This document shows, in pieces, positions 17,755-26,902 of a DNA stretch of 52,187 nt. The stretch's first letter is position 1. Each line of letters starts with the position of its first letter. The notes beneath the pieces were generated by a model. It was given only the letters and a program-made list of their open reading frames with translations, was not told the origin of the DNA and ran no database searches. Source of the stretch: an uncultured Bacteroidales bacterium (GTDB lineage Bacteria > Bacteroidota > Bacteroidia > Bacteroidales > UBA932); assembly GCA_905235445.1 (NCBI GenBank), contig CAJOLJ010000028.1, positions 1-52,187 of the forward strand, in the 5' to 3' direction. Position numbers and translations under genes: made by a program.

Positions 17755-17764
17755 GGGGGGGGGG
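17755..17764. repeat. G10 homopolymer upstream of the glycogen fusion gene
   Basis: Ten consecutive Gs on the plus strand (C10 in the transcript) lie 22-32 bases before the fusion-gene ATG. Tracts of this length can slip during replication. Here slippage could change leader spacing rather than reading frame. Confidence 0.6.
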
Positions 17765-17845
17765 AAGCTCTTGTCCCTTGCTGGCGCCTTCCCTCCCTTC
17801 CGGGGTATGATATCTTTGAAGAGACTGTTCCCTGTGGGGGGGAGT

Positions 17846-19153
17846 CTACTTCTTTTTCTTTGTCCCGTCGGCCTTCCTGCCGGGGGCGATCACATCTGTC
17901 TTGCTCTTCTTGGGAGCGGAACGCTTGGGCTTGTTGACCTCGTCCGAGGGAAGAGCGGGGGCATCCGATGTAGTGAGCATATCATCGACCCTGATAATGA
18001 AATCGCTCAGAGCGTTCATGTAGTTGATGAAAGCCTCGTAGGGGGTGTCGTAGGGGTTGAAGTACTTGTGGACCTCCCCGTCGGAGAAGAACTTGGTGCA
18101 CATGTAGTAGAAGTGGTCGGACTCCTGAAGATGCCCGAAATCCTCCCACAGGACACCGTTGTTGAGGATGGAGAGCTTCTCGTACTGGGCGTACAGTTTG
18201 TCGAAAGCGTCCTTCTGGAGCTCGTTTCCGAGCCATGCGGTAAGGTCGCGCTCCTCGTCCGCCCAGGAGATTGCCTCGGGGACATCGAGGTCGGCGACCG
18301 CCTTGTGCTTCTTTGCAACCTCAGAAGGGGTCCTCAGGGCGAATGTGCCTTCGCTTGCCACCAGCGGGAGAAGGGCCTTCATGAAGTCGAAGATGCCGGT
18401 CTGGGCGCTCTGGTGCTCACCGAAAGTCTCGTAGTCCATGAACAGGTTCACTGTGTCACCGCCGTCCTGGACAGAGGCCTTGAGGGAATCGAGGAATGCT
18501 TCCGCAGTCAGGCCGGAGCCATTGAAACGGAATGCGATATCGTCGGAGAGGATGTAATTGCGGAGCAGGAGCTTGAGTTTCGGCTGGGTCTCGCTCTTGT
18601 AGATGAAGTTAGGGCTCCTCCAACCCATGATGTGACGGGCTCCCTCGGAGAGCATCGTCGAGAATCCGAGGTCATAGACCTGCTCGCCGATGGCATTGGA
18701 GTAGATGAGCTCGGTGTTGCGGAACACTGTGGGCACCACTCCGAAATACTTCTCGATGGTGTCGCGGTGCTTGAGGACCTGCTGACGGAACTCAGCGGGG
18801 TTCACCAGGGATGCAAGGGAGTGATAGTATGTCTCCGACAGGAACTCGACGCAGCCCGTGTCGGCCAGGGCCTTGAAGGAATCGATGACCTCGGGGGCAT
18901 AGCGGTCGAACTGCTCCAGGGCGCTTCCGGAAATGGAGAATGCAACCTTCACTTCACCGGGATTCTGCTTGATGAGGTCCAGCAGGAGGGCATTCATCGG
19001 GAGATAGCATTTCTGGGCTACGCGGCGCAGGATGGTCCTGTTGGCGAACTGGTCATAATAATGGGAGTCCTTGCCGATATCGAAGAATCTGTACAGGCGC
19101 AGCCTCGTAGGCTGATGTACCTGGAAATACAGACATAGGGATTTTTTGGCCAT
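17846..19153 (-). CDS. GH57 alpha-amylase/glucan hydrolase
   Basis: 435 residues. The N-terminus LCLYFQVHQPTRLRLYRFFD is the GH57 signature. The presumed nucleophile is Glu148 in RNTELIYSN and the acid/base is Asp240 in FMDYETFGEH. There is no signal peptide, so it acts in the cytoplasm on glycogen or maltodextrins. The C-terminal about 30 residues are Lys-rich and low-complexity. Bacteroides encodes the same GH57-GT4-GH133 trio, from memory near BT_4303-4305. It lies 46 bases after GT4 and 113 bases before the fusion gene in one direction. Confidence 0.9.
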   Translation of the reverse strand: MAKKSLCLYFQVHQPTRLRLYRFFDIGKDSHYYDQFANRTILRRVAQKCYLPMNALLLDLIKQNPGEVKVAFSISGSALEQFDRYAPEVIDSFKALADTGCVEFLSETYYHSLASLVNPAEFRQQVLKHRDTIEKYFGVVPTVFRNTELIYSNAIGEQVYDLGFSTMLSEGARHIMGWRSPNFIYKSETQPKLKLLLRNYILSDDIAFRFNGSGLTAEAFLDSLKASVQDGGDTVNLFMDYETFGEHQSAQTGIFDFMKALLPLVASEGTFALRTPSEVAKKHKAVADLDVPEAISWADEERDLTAWLGNELQKDAFDKLYAQYEKLSILNNGVLWEDFGHLQESDHFYYMCTKFFSDGEVHKYFNPYDTPYEAFINYMNALSDFIIRVDDMLTTSDAPALPSDEVNKPKRSAPKKSKTDVIAPGRKADGTKKKK

Positions 19154-19199
19154 GATATTGTGTGTATTTTTTTGTTGCAGTGAAAAGAGGAAGGTACTG

Positions 19200-20498
19200 T
19201 TATTCTATTCCGAGGGCACTCTCGTAGACCCTCTTCATCTTGGCGGTTGCCCCGTTCCACTTGAGGGCGTTCACCTCATCGTAGCCGCAGCGGGCCGCGA
19301 ACTTCGAGAGGGCGGGGTACTGGATGAGGGCGTAAATCTGGTCTGCCATGGCATCGACATCCCAGAAGTCGACCTTGAAGGCGTAGCGGAGGATCTCGGC
19401 GGCGCCGCTCTGCTTGCTTATGACCGAGGGGACATTGGTCCTCATGGCCTCGAGCGGGGAAATGCCGAAGGGCTCCGATACCGAAGGCATCACGTAAACA
19501 TCCGAAAGGGCGAACATCTTCTGGACATCGGCACCTCTGAGGAATCCCGTGAAATGGAACCTGTCGGAAATGCCCAGGCGTGCGACGTGACGGATGCAGC
19601 GGTTCATCATGTCACCGCTACCCGCCATGACGAAGCGCACATGGTCGGTCCTCTTGAGGACCTTGGCGGCAGCCTCTATGAAATACTCGGGACCTTTCTG
19701 GAAGGTGATCCTGCCGAGGAAGGTGACGACCTTGTCCTTCACTCCCCTCTCGACCTGGAGATTGTCCCTGCCGGAGAAGTCGACTGCGTTATGGACGGTC
19801 ACGACCTTCGAGGGGTCGATCCCGTACTTGGTTATCACGATATTGCGGGTAAGGTCGGACACGGTGATGACCTTGTCCGCCGCCTCCATTCCCTTCTTCT
19901 CGATGGCGTAGACCCTGGTGTCAATGTTGTCGACGCTGCCCCTGTCGAAAGAGGTGGCATGGACATGGACCACGAGGGGCTTGCCCGTCATCTGTTTCGC
20001 TGCGATGCCGGCGTTGTAGCACAGCCAGTCATGGGCGTGGATGATGTCGAACTCATCCTTCCTCTGGAGGGCGATGGTCCCTCCGACCATGGCATAGCGT
20101 GCGACTTCCTCCATGAGGTTGGAGCCGTATTTGCCGCTGAACTTGAATTTCTGGCCGTACTGGACCCTGAAATCCTTTACCTGCCTCTTCTTCTCCTCCT
20201 CAACCAGTTCATGGAACTCCTGGGGATCGAAGTAGGGGACCATGTTTGTGCCGATGTGGACGAACTGGACTTTGTCGAGGAAATCCTCGACTTCCTCCGT
20301 CGCGCCCACGGTGATGGGGACATCACTGGCATTTATGATAGTGGCCGCGCTCTGGTCCTCGTCCCCGGATGCGGAAGGCATCACGAAAAGGGTCTCGACA
20401 CCATTGTAGGCCAAGCCTTTGACAATTCCGTAGCAGGCGGTACCAAGTCCACCTGCGATATGAGGAGGGAACTCCCATCCGAACATCAGAACTCTCAT
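19200..20498 (-). CDS. GT4 glycosyltransferase, glycogen-synthase-like
   Basis: 432 residues of the GT-B fold. WEFPPHIAGGLGTA (8-21) is the acceptor/nucleotide loop typical of starch/glycogen synthase-like GT4 enzymes. HAHDWL is in the N-terminal domain, VHNAVD and FLGRITFQKGP open the C-terminal domain, and EPFGISPLEAM is the retaining E-x7-E motif. It probably elongates or initiates alpha-1,4-glucan in the cytoplasm. Together with the GT3 domain this window has two glucan synthase candidates. The exact acceptor cannot be read from sequence. Confidence 0.85.
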   Translation of the reverse strand: MRVLMFGWEFPPHIAGGLGTACYGIVKGLAYNGVETLFVMPSASGDEDQSAATIINASDVPITVGATEEVEDFLDKVQFVHIGTNMVPYFDPQEFHELVEEEKKRQVKDFRVQYGQKFKFSGKYGSNLMEEVARYAMVGGTIALQRKDEFDIIHAHDWLCYNAGIAAKQMTGKPLVVHVHATSFDRGSVDNIDTRVYAIEKKGMEAADKVITVSDLTRNIVITKYGIDPSKVVTVHNAVDFSGRDNLQVERGVKDKVVTFLGRITFQKGPEYFIEAAAKVLKRTDHVRFVMAGSGDMMNRCIRHVARLGISDRFHFTGFLRGADVQKMFALSDVYVMPSVSEPFGISPLEAMRTNVPSVISKQSGAAEILRYAFKVDFWDVDAMADQIYALIQYPALSKFAARCGYDEVNALKWNGATAKMKRVYESALGIE

Positions 20499-20549
20499 AC
20501 TGTGTATTCTCCTGAAAATTAAGATTTCACTTAGCAGTTCACTCCATTT

Positions 20550-22484
20550 CTATGCATCTTCGTCATATTTCTCGACGAGGTACTGGATACCCAGCAGGGC
20601 AGCCGTCGAAAGGGCGGATGAGATGGCGCCATGGGGCTCGTGGGGCGGGTCGCCGTCGTACAGCTCACTGAATGCACCGACTCCATGCTTTCCGAGATCC
20701 TGCTCGAAGAAGCCTTCGCAAAGCCAGTTGATCCTTCCCAGGAAGGAAGGTCCCTGCATGCGGAGCATGATGGTGGTATAGGGAAGCAGCAGCCAAGGAC
20801 GGGTGCAGCCCTGATGGTAAGCGAGGTCACGGTCTGTCTGCGATCCCTCATAGACTCCCTTGTAGTCATTGTCGCGGGGAGACAGGGTCCTGATTCCGCG
20901 GCGGGTGACAAGTTCCCTGTTCACAACCTGCATGACGGAGGATGCGACTTCGTCATCAACGGGGCAATATTCCATCCACAGGGGGAACATCATGTTCGGG
21001 CGGACCTGCATGTTCTGGCCGTAGCCGTCGACATAGTCTGCGAGATAGCCTTTCTGCGGATTCCAGAACTTGGCCTGGTAGTTCTTTGCGCACAGATCCC
21101 TCACGGGCTCCCATTTTGCGGTGAACTCACTGGAGGGGCTCATCCTGCGTTCCATCTCGGTGGCGAAGCACAGGCTGTTGTACCACAGGGCGTTGGTCTC
21201 GACCTGGTATCCGGCCCTCTCAGTGACGGGGAACCCGTTCACGTAGGCGTTCATCCAGGTGAGGGCAGTGCGGTCCTTCTGGGCCCACAGGAGACCGTCG
21301 GGGGTGAGGGAGACTTCCTTGCGCACCCCGGGAGAGTAGCTCTCGATGACACCCTTCACGGTAGGACCGTATTTCTTCCAGACCTTGCGGGGGTCGGCCC
21401 CGAAGGCGATGTACTGCTGCAGTACGCCCGCCAGGCAGAGGGGTGCCTCAATCTGGGTGGTACGGCGGAAGAGACGTTCCTGCTCCGCGGCGATGAGATT
21501 GTCAAGGATCTCCTCGAACTCCTTTGTATTCCCGTCAGCGTAGAGGGTGAGGCCGGGAAGGGCATAGAGGGTCTCGCGGAGAAGTCCCGTGTACAGCCAT
21601 GAGAAGCCTGCCGTAATCATCTTCTTGCCCGAGAAATCCCTCTTCAGGAGGTTGGCGCAGTGCACCAGCTGGTCGTGGTAGGAAGAAATCTCGGGAGTGG
21701 CGCCGAGGCAGGACTCGAACTTCTGCTTGAGGGTACGGGGTGCGACCTCCTTGGTGGAGGCTGAGAACACCACGGTGTCCCCGGGGTTCATCTCCACGGT
21801 GAACGCACCCGGGACGAAGAGGTCCTCCTTGCATGCGAAACCGCGACGGGCCTCGTCGGAGTAAGTGATGCCCTTGTACCAGTAGGGTTCGCTCTTGAAG
21901 GCGGCCTTCTGGGAGGAAAGCTGGAGGTTAAGTTCAGGGAAGCCCTTGTACAGGCAGTAGGACATGCCGCAGCGTATCTCCTTGCCCTCGGTGTCGGCCT
22001 CGGCGTTCTCGGCAGTGAGGTCATGGACTTTGCGGAATGCGAGGAAAGGTTTCAGGTTGAGTTGCACCTTGGAGGGGGCGCTCTGAAGGGTGAAACGGAT
22101 CATCACCTGGTCGGTGTCGGGTGAGATGAGAATCGTCTTCACGAAGATGATGCCTCCCACTTTGTAGACGATTTGGGGGACAGGGTCAGCCCCGAAATCC
22201 ACGATGTACTTGTGCCCCCTGGGTTCATAGATGTCACCGTAGCAGTGAATGCCCAGGTTGAACTGCTTCCCGTTTACGACCAGGCTCTCGTCCAGCGAGG
22301 ACAGAAGCAGGTACTGATCCCCTCCATACTGCTCGAGGGGAACGGCCAGCAGGTAGCGGCGAGTGTTGCAGGTCACAATCGAAGTGTTGCAATATGCACC
22401 CCTCTTGTTGGCGCAGATGATTTCCCGGCGCAACGAGTAGGACAGGTTCACAAGTTCCGATTTGTTAAACTTCAAAAAAGCCAT
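20550..22484 (-). CDS. Glycogen debranching enzyme (amylo-alpha-1,6-glucosidase, GH133)
   Basis: 644 residues. The N-terminal beta-sandwich domain (about 1-270, with RRYLLAVPLEQYGGDQYLLLSSLDESL) is followed by an (alpha/alpha)6 barrel carrying DGLLWAQKDRTALTWMNAYVNG, ALWYNSLCFA and HQGCTRPWLLLPY, typical of bacterial GDE C-terminal domains. It removes alpha-1,6 branches left after phosphorylase action. No signal peptide. It lies 73 bases after glgB and 51 bases before GT4. Confidence 0.93.
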   Translation of the reverse strand: MAFLKFNKSELVNLSYSLRREIICANKRGAYCNTSIVTCNTRRYLLAVPLEQYGGDQYLLLSSLDESLVVNGKQFNLGIHCYGDIYEPRGHKYIVDFGADPVPQIVYKVGGIIFVKTILISPDTDQVMIRFTLQSAPSKVQLNLKPFLAFRKVHDLTAENAEADTEGKEIRCGMSYCLYKGFPELNLQLSSQKAAFKSEPYWYKGITYSDEARRGFACKEDLFVPGAFTVEMNPGDTVVFSASTKEVAPRTLKQKFESCLGATPEISSYHDQLVHCANLLKRDFSGKKMITAGFSWLYTGLLRETLYALPGLTLYADGNTKEFEEILDNLIAAEQERLFRRTTQIEAPLCLAGVLQQYIAFGADPRKVWKKYGPTVKGVIESYSPGVRKEVSLTPDGLLWAQKDRTALTWMNAYVNGFPVTERAGYQVETNALWYNSLCFATEMERRMSPSSEFTAKWEPVRDLCAKNYQAKFWNPQKGYLADYVDGYGQNMQVRPNMMFPLWMEYCPVDDEVASSVMQVVNRELVTRRGIRTLSPRDNDYKGVYEGSQTDRDLAYHQGCTRPWLLLPYTTIMLRMQGPSFLGRINWLCEGFFEQDLGKHGVGAFSELYDGDPPHEPHGAISSALSTAALLGIQYLVEKYDEDA

Positions 22485-22532
22485 ATGTGTCGATTATAAA
22501 TTTGCTTGCTTGACAACAAATAAAGCCCGTGA

Positions 22533-22550
22533 GGCCCCGTGGGAGGGGCC
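22533..22550 (-). terminator. Intercistronic hairpin between glgB and GH133
   Basis: GGCCCC/GGGGCC with a six-base loop lies just beyond the glgB stop and before the GH133 start. There is no strong U-tract, so it may be a weak terminator or an mRNA-stability element. Confidence 0.4.
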
Positions 22551-22557
22551 ACGTCTT

Positions 22558-24630
22558 CTACCCCTTCTTCCCAGGGGCTTTGCCCACCTTCCTGAGCACG
22601 AGTGCGCACCTGCTGGGCAGGTACAGGAACATCGTGTGGTCGTAGTACTGATTCCCGTTGGGGCATCTGTTCGGCAGGGCGAAATGCCTTTCCCCGCTAC
22701 GGATACGGTTGAAGCCGTTGAACTTATCCTCGTCTGAGTCAAGTACAACCGCCCACTCCCCTTCGGGAGCGGAAAACCCGTAGTCCGAGAAGGATGCTAC
22801 AGGATTGAAATTGAATGCAAAGATACAGTTTCTCCGCTTGAAAATCAAAATCTGCTTCTGCTCATCCACGGTCAGGATGTCGGGAGCCTCGTCAAGGACC
22901 CCTTCACCGCGAACGAGTTTTATCATCGCCTCATCGAAATTCTGCAGGTACTTGTAACGTAGGTAATCCGGCTCCTGGAGGTTCCACTGTCTCTTGGCAT
23001 ACTTGAAGGACCAGCCATTGCCCTCCCTGGGGAAGTCGATCCACTCGGGGTGACCGAACTCGTTTCCCATGAAAGTGAGGTATCCGCCGCCGCTCGTGGC
23101 GAGGGTCACGAGGCGGATCATCTTGTGCAGGGCCACTCCCCTGTCCACTATGGATGACTGCGAGTCGGTGCGCATGGAAGTGTACATTTCCTTGTCCACC
23201 AGACGGAATATTATGGTCTTGTCCCCGACCAGCGCCTGGTCATGGCACTCGGCATAGGAGACGGTCTTCTCGTCGGCCCTCTTGTTGGTGAGTTCGTACC
23301 AGATCTCCCCCGGGCTCCACTGCTCATCGCTCTTTTCCTTTATCCACTTGATCCAGTGGTCAGCGATGCCCATTGCCATCCTGAAGTCGAACCCGACTCC
23401 GCCCCTGTCCAGGGGAGCGGCAAGACCCGCCATGCCCGAGACATCCTCCGCTATGGTGATGGCGTCCGGACGGATCTGGTGGATGAGGATGTTGGCGAGG
23501 GCCAGATAGTAGACTGCATTCTCGTCCACTCCCCCGTCAAAGTAGCTCTGGTACCCGTTGAAGGCCTTCTCCAGGCCATGGTCCCAGTAAAGCATCGAAG
23601 TGACACCGTCGAAACGGAACCCGTCCAGATGGTATTCCTCCAGCCAGAACTTGCAGTTGGAAAGGAGATAGTACTTGGTCTCGTCCTTGCCGTAGTCGAA
23701 GCAGCGCGTCTTCCAGGCTGGATGATAGCCCTGCGCCCCCTTGTAGAAGTACAGGTCGTCGGTGCCGTCGAAGCGGCTCAGTCCCTCGGCCTCGTTCGCG
23801 ACCGCATGCGAGTGGACTATGTCCATGATGACCGCTATCCCCATCCCATGGGCGTCATCCACCAGGTGCTTGAACTCTTCCGGGGTCCCGAAGCGGGACG
23901 ACAGGGCGAAGAAGTTGGATACCTGGTAGCCGAAGCTTCCGTAGTACGGATGCTCCTGGAGAGCCATTATCTGGAGGGTGTCATAGCCAAGCTGCGCAAC
24001 ATGGGGAAGGACGGTGGTGCGGAACTCCTCGAAAGTGGACACCTTCTCATCTTTGCTGCTCATGCCTATGTGGCACTCGTAGATGAGGGGATGCTCCCTC
24101 TTGCCGGGGAAGGGGTTCTTCCACCGGTACTTCGTGTCCGGTTCCCACACCTGGGCGCAGAACACCTTGGTGACGGGGTCCTGGACTGCCCTGCGAACAT
24201 ATGAGGGGAGCCTCTCAGCGCCTCCCCCCGGCCACTCGATGTACAGCTTATAGAGTTCCATGTGATGGAGGAACATGGAAGGAATGGTCAGTTCCCAGTT
24301 GCCTCCGCCGACGGGCTTGAGTTCATACGAAGGAAGTCTCTTCCAGTTGTTGAACTCACCTATGAGGTAGATTCTGTTAGCGGAAGGGGCCCACTCACGG
24401 AAAACCCATGACCCGTCCGCCATACGGTGAAGCCCGTAGTACAGGTGGTTATTCACCTTGTCGGCAATGTTCCCGTCCGGAGCGATGTGATGACGCAGAC
24501 GCTCTATCTCCTTGTGACGTCCGTCGATGGTCTCCTTGTAGGGCATCAGATACGGGTCGGTCTCGTATATCTGCGGGGGAGGTGTCGGTGCAGCACCCTG
24601 GCCACATTTCTTCTCTTCAATGTTTTCCAT
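22558..24630 (-). CDS. glgB: 1,4-alpha-glucan branching enzyme (GH13)
   Basis: 690 residues from MENIEEKK; the longer in-frame extension would overlap xseB. The N-terminal CBM48-like domain includes FREWAPSANRIYLIGEFN. The GH13 barrel has DIVHSH, GFRFDGVTSMLY (nucleophile Asp near 340), TIAEDVSGM (acid/base Glu near 393) and YAECHDQ. A C-terminal beta domain ends in a Lys-rich tail. The layout resembles eukaryotic-type branching enzymes. It introduces alpha-1,6 branches into glycogen and starts 7 bases after xseB. Confidence 0.94.
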   Translation of the reverse strand: MENIEEKKCGQGAAPTPPPQIYETDPYLMPYKETIDGRHKEIERLRHHIAPDGNIADKVNNHLYYGLHRMADGSWVFREWAPSANRIYLIGEFNNWKRLPSYELKPVGGGNWELTIPSMFLHHMELYKLYIEWPGGGAERLPSYVRRAVQDPVTKVFCAQVWEPDTKYRWKNPFPGKREHPLIYECHIGMSSKDEKVSTFEEFRTTVLPHVAQLGYDTLQIMALQEHPYYGSFGYQVSNFFALSSRFGTPEEFKHLVDDAHGMGIAVIMDIVHSHAVANEAEGLSRFDGTDDLYFYKGAQGYHPAWKTRCFDYGKDETKYYLLSNCKFWLEEYHLDGFRFDGVTSMLYWDHGLEKAFNGYQSYFDGGVDENAVYYLALANILIHQIRPDAITIAEDVSGMAGLAAPLDRGGVGFDFRMAMGIADHWIKWIKEKSDEQWSPGEIWYELTNKRADEKTVSYAECHDQALVGDKTIIFRLVDKEMYTSMRTDSQSSIVDRGVALHKMIRLVTLATSGGGYLTFMGNEFGHPEWIDFPREGNGWSFKYAKRQWNLQEPDYLRYKYLQNFDEAMIKLVRGEGVLDEAPDILTVDEQKQILIFKRRNCIFAFNFNPVASFSDYGFSAPEGEWAVVLDSDEDKFNGFNRIRSGERHFALPNRCPNGNQYYDHTMFLYLPSRCALVLRKVGKAPGKKG

Positions 24631-24637
24631 ATCTCGA

Positions 24638-24841
24638 TTATTGTTGGTTGGTGTCTTCCTGCGTTTTCTCCTCAATGCTCTCCCGCACTGTCCTGAGATA
24701 CTCCCTGCACTTGCCTGCAAGGGCCCTGGACTCAACTACCAGATCCCCGATCTCATCGAGGCTGGTCTGGGGATCCTCTATCTTGCGGACTATCTCGTCG
24801 AGACGCCCGAGGGCTTTGTTGTAATCAAACTTCTGTTCCAT
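24638..24841 (-). CDS. xseB: Exonuclease VII small subunit
   Basis: 67 residues, two-helix hairpin: MEQKFDYNKALGRLDEIVRKIE then the conserved SLDEIGDLVVESRAL turn. Length and sequence fit XseB, which binds XseA and is needed for exonuclease VII activity on single-stranded DNA. It lies 27 bases after xseA and 7 bases before glgB, so translation is likely coupled into the glycogen genes. Confidence 0.92.
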   Translation of the reverse strand: MEQKFDYNKALGRLDEIVRKIEDPQTSLDEIGDLVVESRALAGKCREYLRTVRESIEEKTQEDTNQQ

Positions 24842-24868
24842 GGTATATTGGCTTCTTTCTGTATTTCC

Positions 24869-26485
24869 TTATCCTGCAACTGCCGCCTCCGGCGGAGGAG
24901 TGGCACCGTCCTTGGCATCCCCCGGCGCATCCTTTCCCGAAGCCCCTGGGACATTTTCCACCCGGGTCACTTTCTGGACGAGGCAGTCAAGGTTTCCGTC
25001 AGCGAACATCACCCGGATGGCGTCACCGCTCTTCCTGCCGCCCACGGAAGAGAGCTTGACCCCTTCCCGGTCGGTCACCACGGAGTTGCCTTTAAGTAGG
25101 GGATTGCGGGGGTCGGAACCCTTTATCCTCGTCTCTATGTACTGGATATGGGACTCTATGAGGCTTATCCTCATTTTGACCGTGGCCTTGGCTGTCCTCA
25201 GTATCTGCGAAGAAACTATCTCTATCTTCTGCGACCCCCTGTCCACGTGGGCAAGGGTCCCTTTCACGACCCTGTCCCAGAGAGTCGAGAGTTCCCGCTC
25301 ACCCTCGCTGAGCCTCGAAGAGGACCTCTTGGATATCCCCTCGACAGTGGCGAGTAGCGACGAGAGTTCCCGCTCCAGCCTGGAGAGGGTCCCCTGGCGG
25401 ATGGACTGGACAAGGGAGGAAAAGTGCGCCTCCTCGAGGTCCAGCCTGCCGATGACTTTTTGACGGAGGAGGGTTTCCATGGAAGAGAGGGCCCTATCCT
25501 CAAGGTCAAGCCTAGCGGCAGTCTTGTGACGGACAGCCTGCTCAAATGAGGAGATTATTTTTTCGTACCTCTCGAGATGGGCACCGACCGCAATGGTCAT
25601 GCGGTTCTCAAGGGATGAGATGGCATCGTCCTGGCGTCTGGTGATGTCGATGAAAAGGTCAGCGAGGGCCGTGGGAGTCTTCACCGACATATTCGCGACC
25701 ATGTCAGCCACGTGGTTATCCCTGTCATGGCCTATCGCCGTTATGAGGGGGACCCTGGTCATGGCCAGCGCCCTGCAGAGTTTGTAGTCGTCAAAACAGG
25801 AGAGATCCACCTGGGAGCCTCCCCCACGAAGGAGGAGCACAGCATCGAAGGGGACCGGACTTGTGTAAATCTTCCTCAAGGCCTCGATTATGGAAGCCGG
25901 GGCACCATCGCCCTGGACTATGGCCTCGAAGAGGCGGACATCGTACTTGAATCCCCACTCGTTTCCCGTCAGGTGGCTCAGGAAGTCCCCCCATCCCGCT
26001 GCGCCCGGGGAGGATACGACGGCAAGCCTGTAGGGTATGGGTGAAAGGACGAGGGATTTCTGGCGGTCAAGGAGGTTCTCTTTCTTGAGGGCCTCGATCG
26101 TCTTTTTCCTCTCGATTTCCTTGGCGCCGACATTGAACTCCGGAAAGATGTCCCGCACATTGAGGGACAGGGAATATGTGAGGGAGTATGTCACGGCCAC
26201 CCTCAGTACCACCTCCATTCCGGAGGCGAGAGGATAGCCGGTCCCCTGCTGGAACTTGTTCAGGATGTACGGTGCCTGCGTGTTCCAGATATTGGCCCGC
26301 ATGCTCGCCAGAAGGCTTCCGCCGCGAGTCTCGGCAAGGTCGATGAACACATGACCCGACTGGGAATTCCTGTTCATGCTGACAATCTCTCCCCGGACCA
26401 GGAGCTCGGAGGGAAAGGAACGCTCAACGTCAGCCTTGATGCGACGTTGGAGCTGGGATATCGTCAGGGGTTCGGACTGGGTCAT
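24869..26485 (-). CDS. xseA: Exonuclease VII large subunit
   Basis: 538 residues. The N-terminal OB-fold (LTISQLQRRIKADVE, VRGEIVSM) is followed by the catalytic region with RLAVVSSPGAAGWGDFLSHL and LLRGGGSQVDLSCFDDYKLCRA, then a long coiled-coil and a small C-terminal domain. The C-terminal about 30 residues are Ala/Pro-rich. The start is the ATG at 26485; a -7 element at 26504-26511 excludes the upstream Met at 26527. Confidence 0.93.
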   Translation of the reverse strand: MTQSEPLTISQLQRRIKADVERSFPSELLVRGEIVSMNRNSQSGHVFIDLAETRGGSLLASMRANIWNTQAPYILNKFQQGTGYPLASGMEVVLRVAVTYSLTYSLSLNVRDIFPEFNVGAKEIERKKTIEALKKENLLDRQKSLVLSPIPYRLAVVSSPGAAGWGDFLSHLTGNEWGFKYDVRLFEAIVQGDGAPASIIEALRKIYTSPVPFDAVLLLRGGGSQVDLSCFDDYKLCRALAMTRVPLITAIGHDRDNHVADMVANMSVKTPTALADLFIDITRRQDDAISSLENRMTIAVGAHLERYEKIISSFEQAVRHKTAARLDLEDRALSSMETLLRQKVIGRLDLEEAHFSSLVQSIRQGTLSRLERELSSLLATVEGISKRSSSRLSEGERELSTLWDRVVKGTLAHVDRGSQKIEIVSSQILRTAKATVKMRISLIESHIQYIETRIKGSDPRNPLLKGNSVVTDREGVKLSSVGGRKSGDAIRVMFADGNLDCLVQKVTRVENVPGASGKDAPGDAKDGATPPPEAAVAG

Positions 26486-26503
26486 GTCGTACTGTTTGAG
26501 TTT

Positions 26504-26511
26504 CAAAGATA
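26504..26511 (-). promoter_or_regulatory. -7 element for the xseA-glycogen block
   Basis: TATCTTTG on the minus strand, 18 bases before the xseA ATG. The next genes down to ribF are separated by overlaps or gaps of at most 113 bases with no clear internal -7 box, so this may drive the whole block. Confidence 0.5.
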
Positions 26512-26828
26512 CGCATTTTTTACTCACTTGCCCTTAAGGGCGAGGGCGGTTTTTCGATTAAATTTGAAATTGAACGTTTTTCCTAAGCGCAGATTGCAAA
26601 AAAAAGGGATTGCATAACGTAGAAAAGAAGAGCGGAAATGTACCCTAAAAATAGGGCGATTATTCCATAACCAAATATATCAATATATACTTATCCACTT
26701 ATGTATCCAGCTTCCGCCGGGTGCTTTTGACATAGTTGGACGGGCAATGTTTAGTTATGTGCATTTTTATGTGATTTATTTATAGTGTCCATTCCATGGC
26801 GGCAAGGCGTTTCATCGGGGCTCTTTAT
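26512..26828. other. Intergenic region between divergent xseA and engB
   Basis: No gene is visible in about 320 AT-richer bases. A palindrome GCCCTTAAGGGC lies at 26530-26541. Nothing else was supported. Confidence 0.5.
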
Positions 26829-26859
26829 TTTGTTCTGTGTGTCATATTTTGTATCTTTG
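26829..26859 (+). promoter_or_regulatory. Promoter of engB-prs-der
   Basis: -33 TTTG (26829-26832), exactly 19 bases, then -7 TATCTTTG (26852-26859): a consensus Bacteroidetes promoter. It lies about 45 bases before the engB ATG. Confidence 0.75.
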
Positions 26860-26902
26860 CGCCCGAAATCCCGCCGGGGTACCCGGCGACAACCCTTGCA
26901 GC

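Noticed and set aside
17814..17825. TATCTTTG box on the plus strand between GH57 and the fusion gene
   Set aside because: It points away from both leftward genes and no rightward gene follows; taken as chance.
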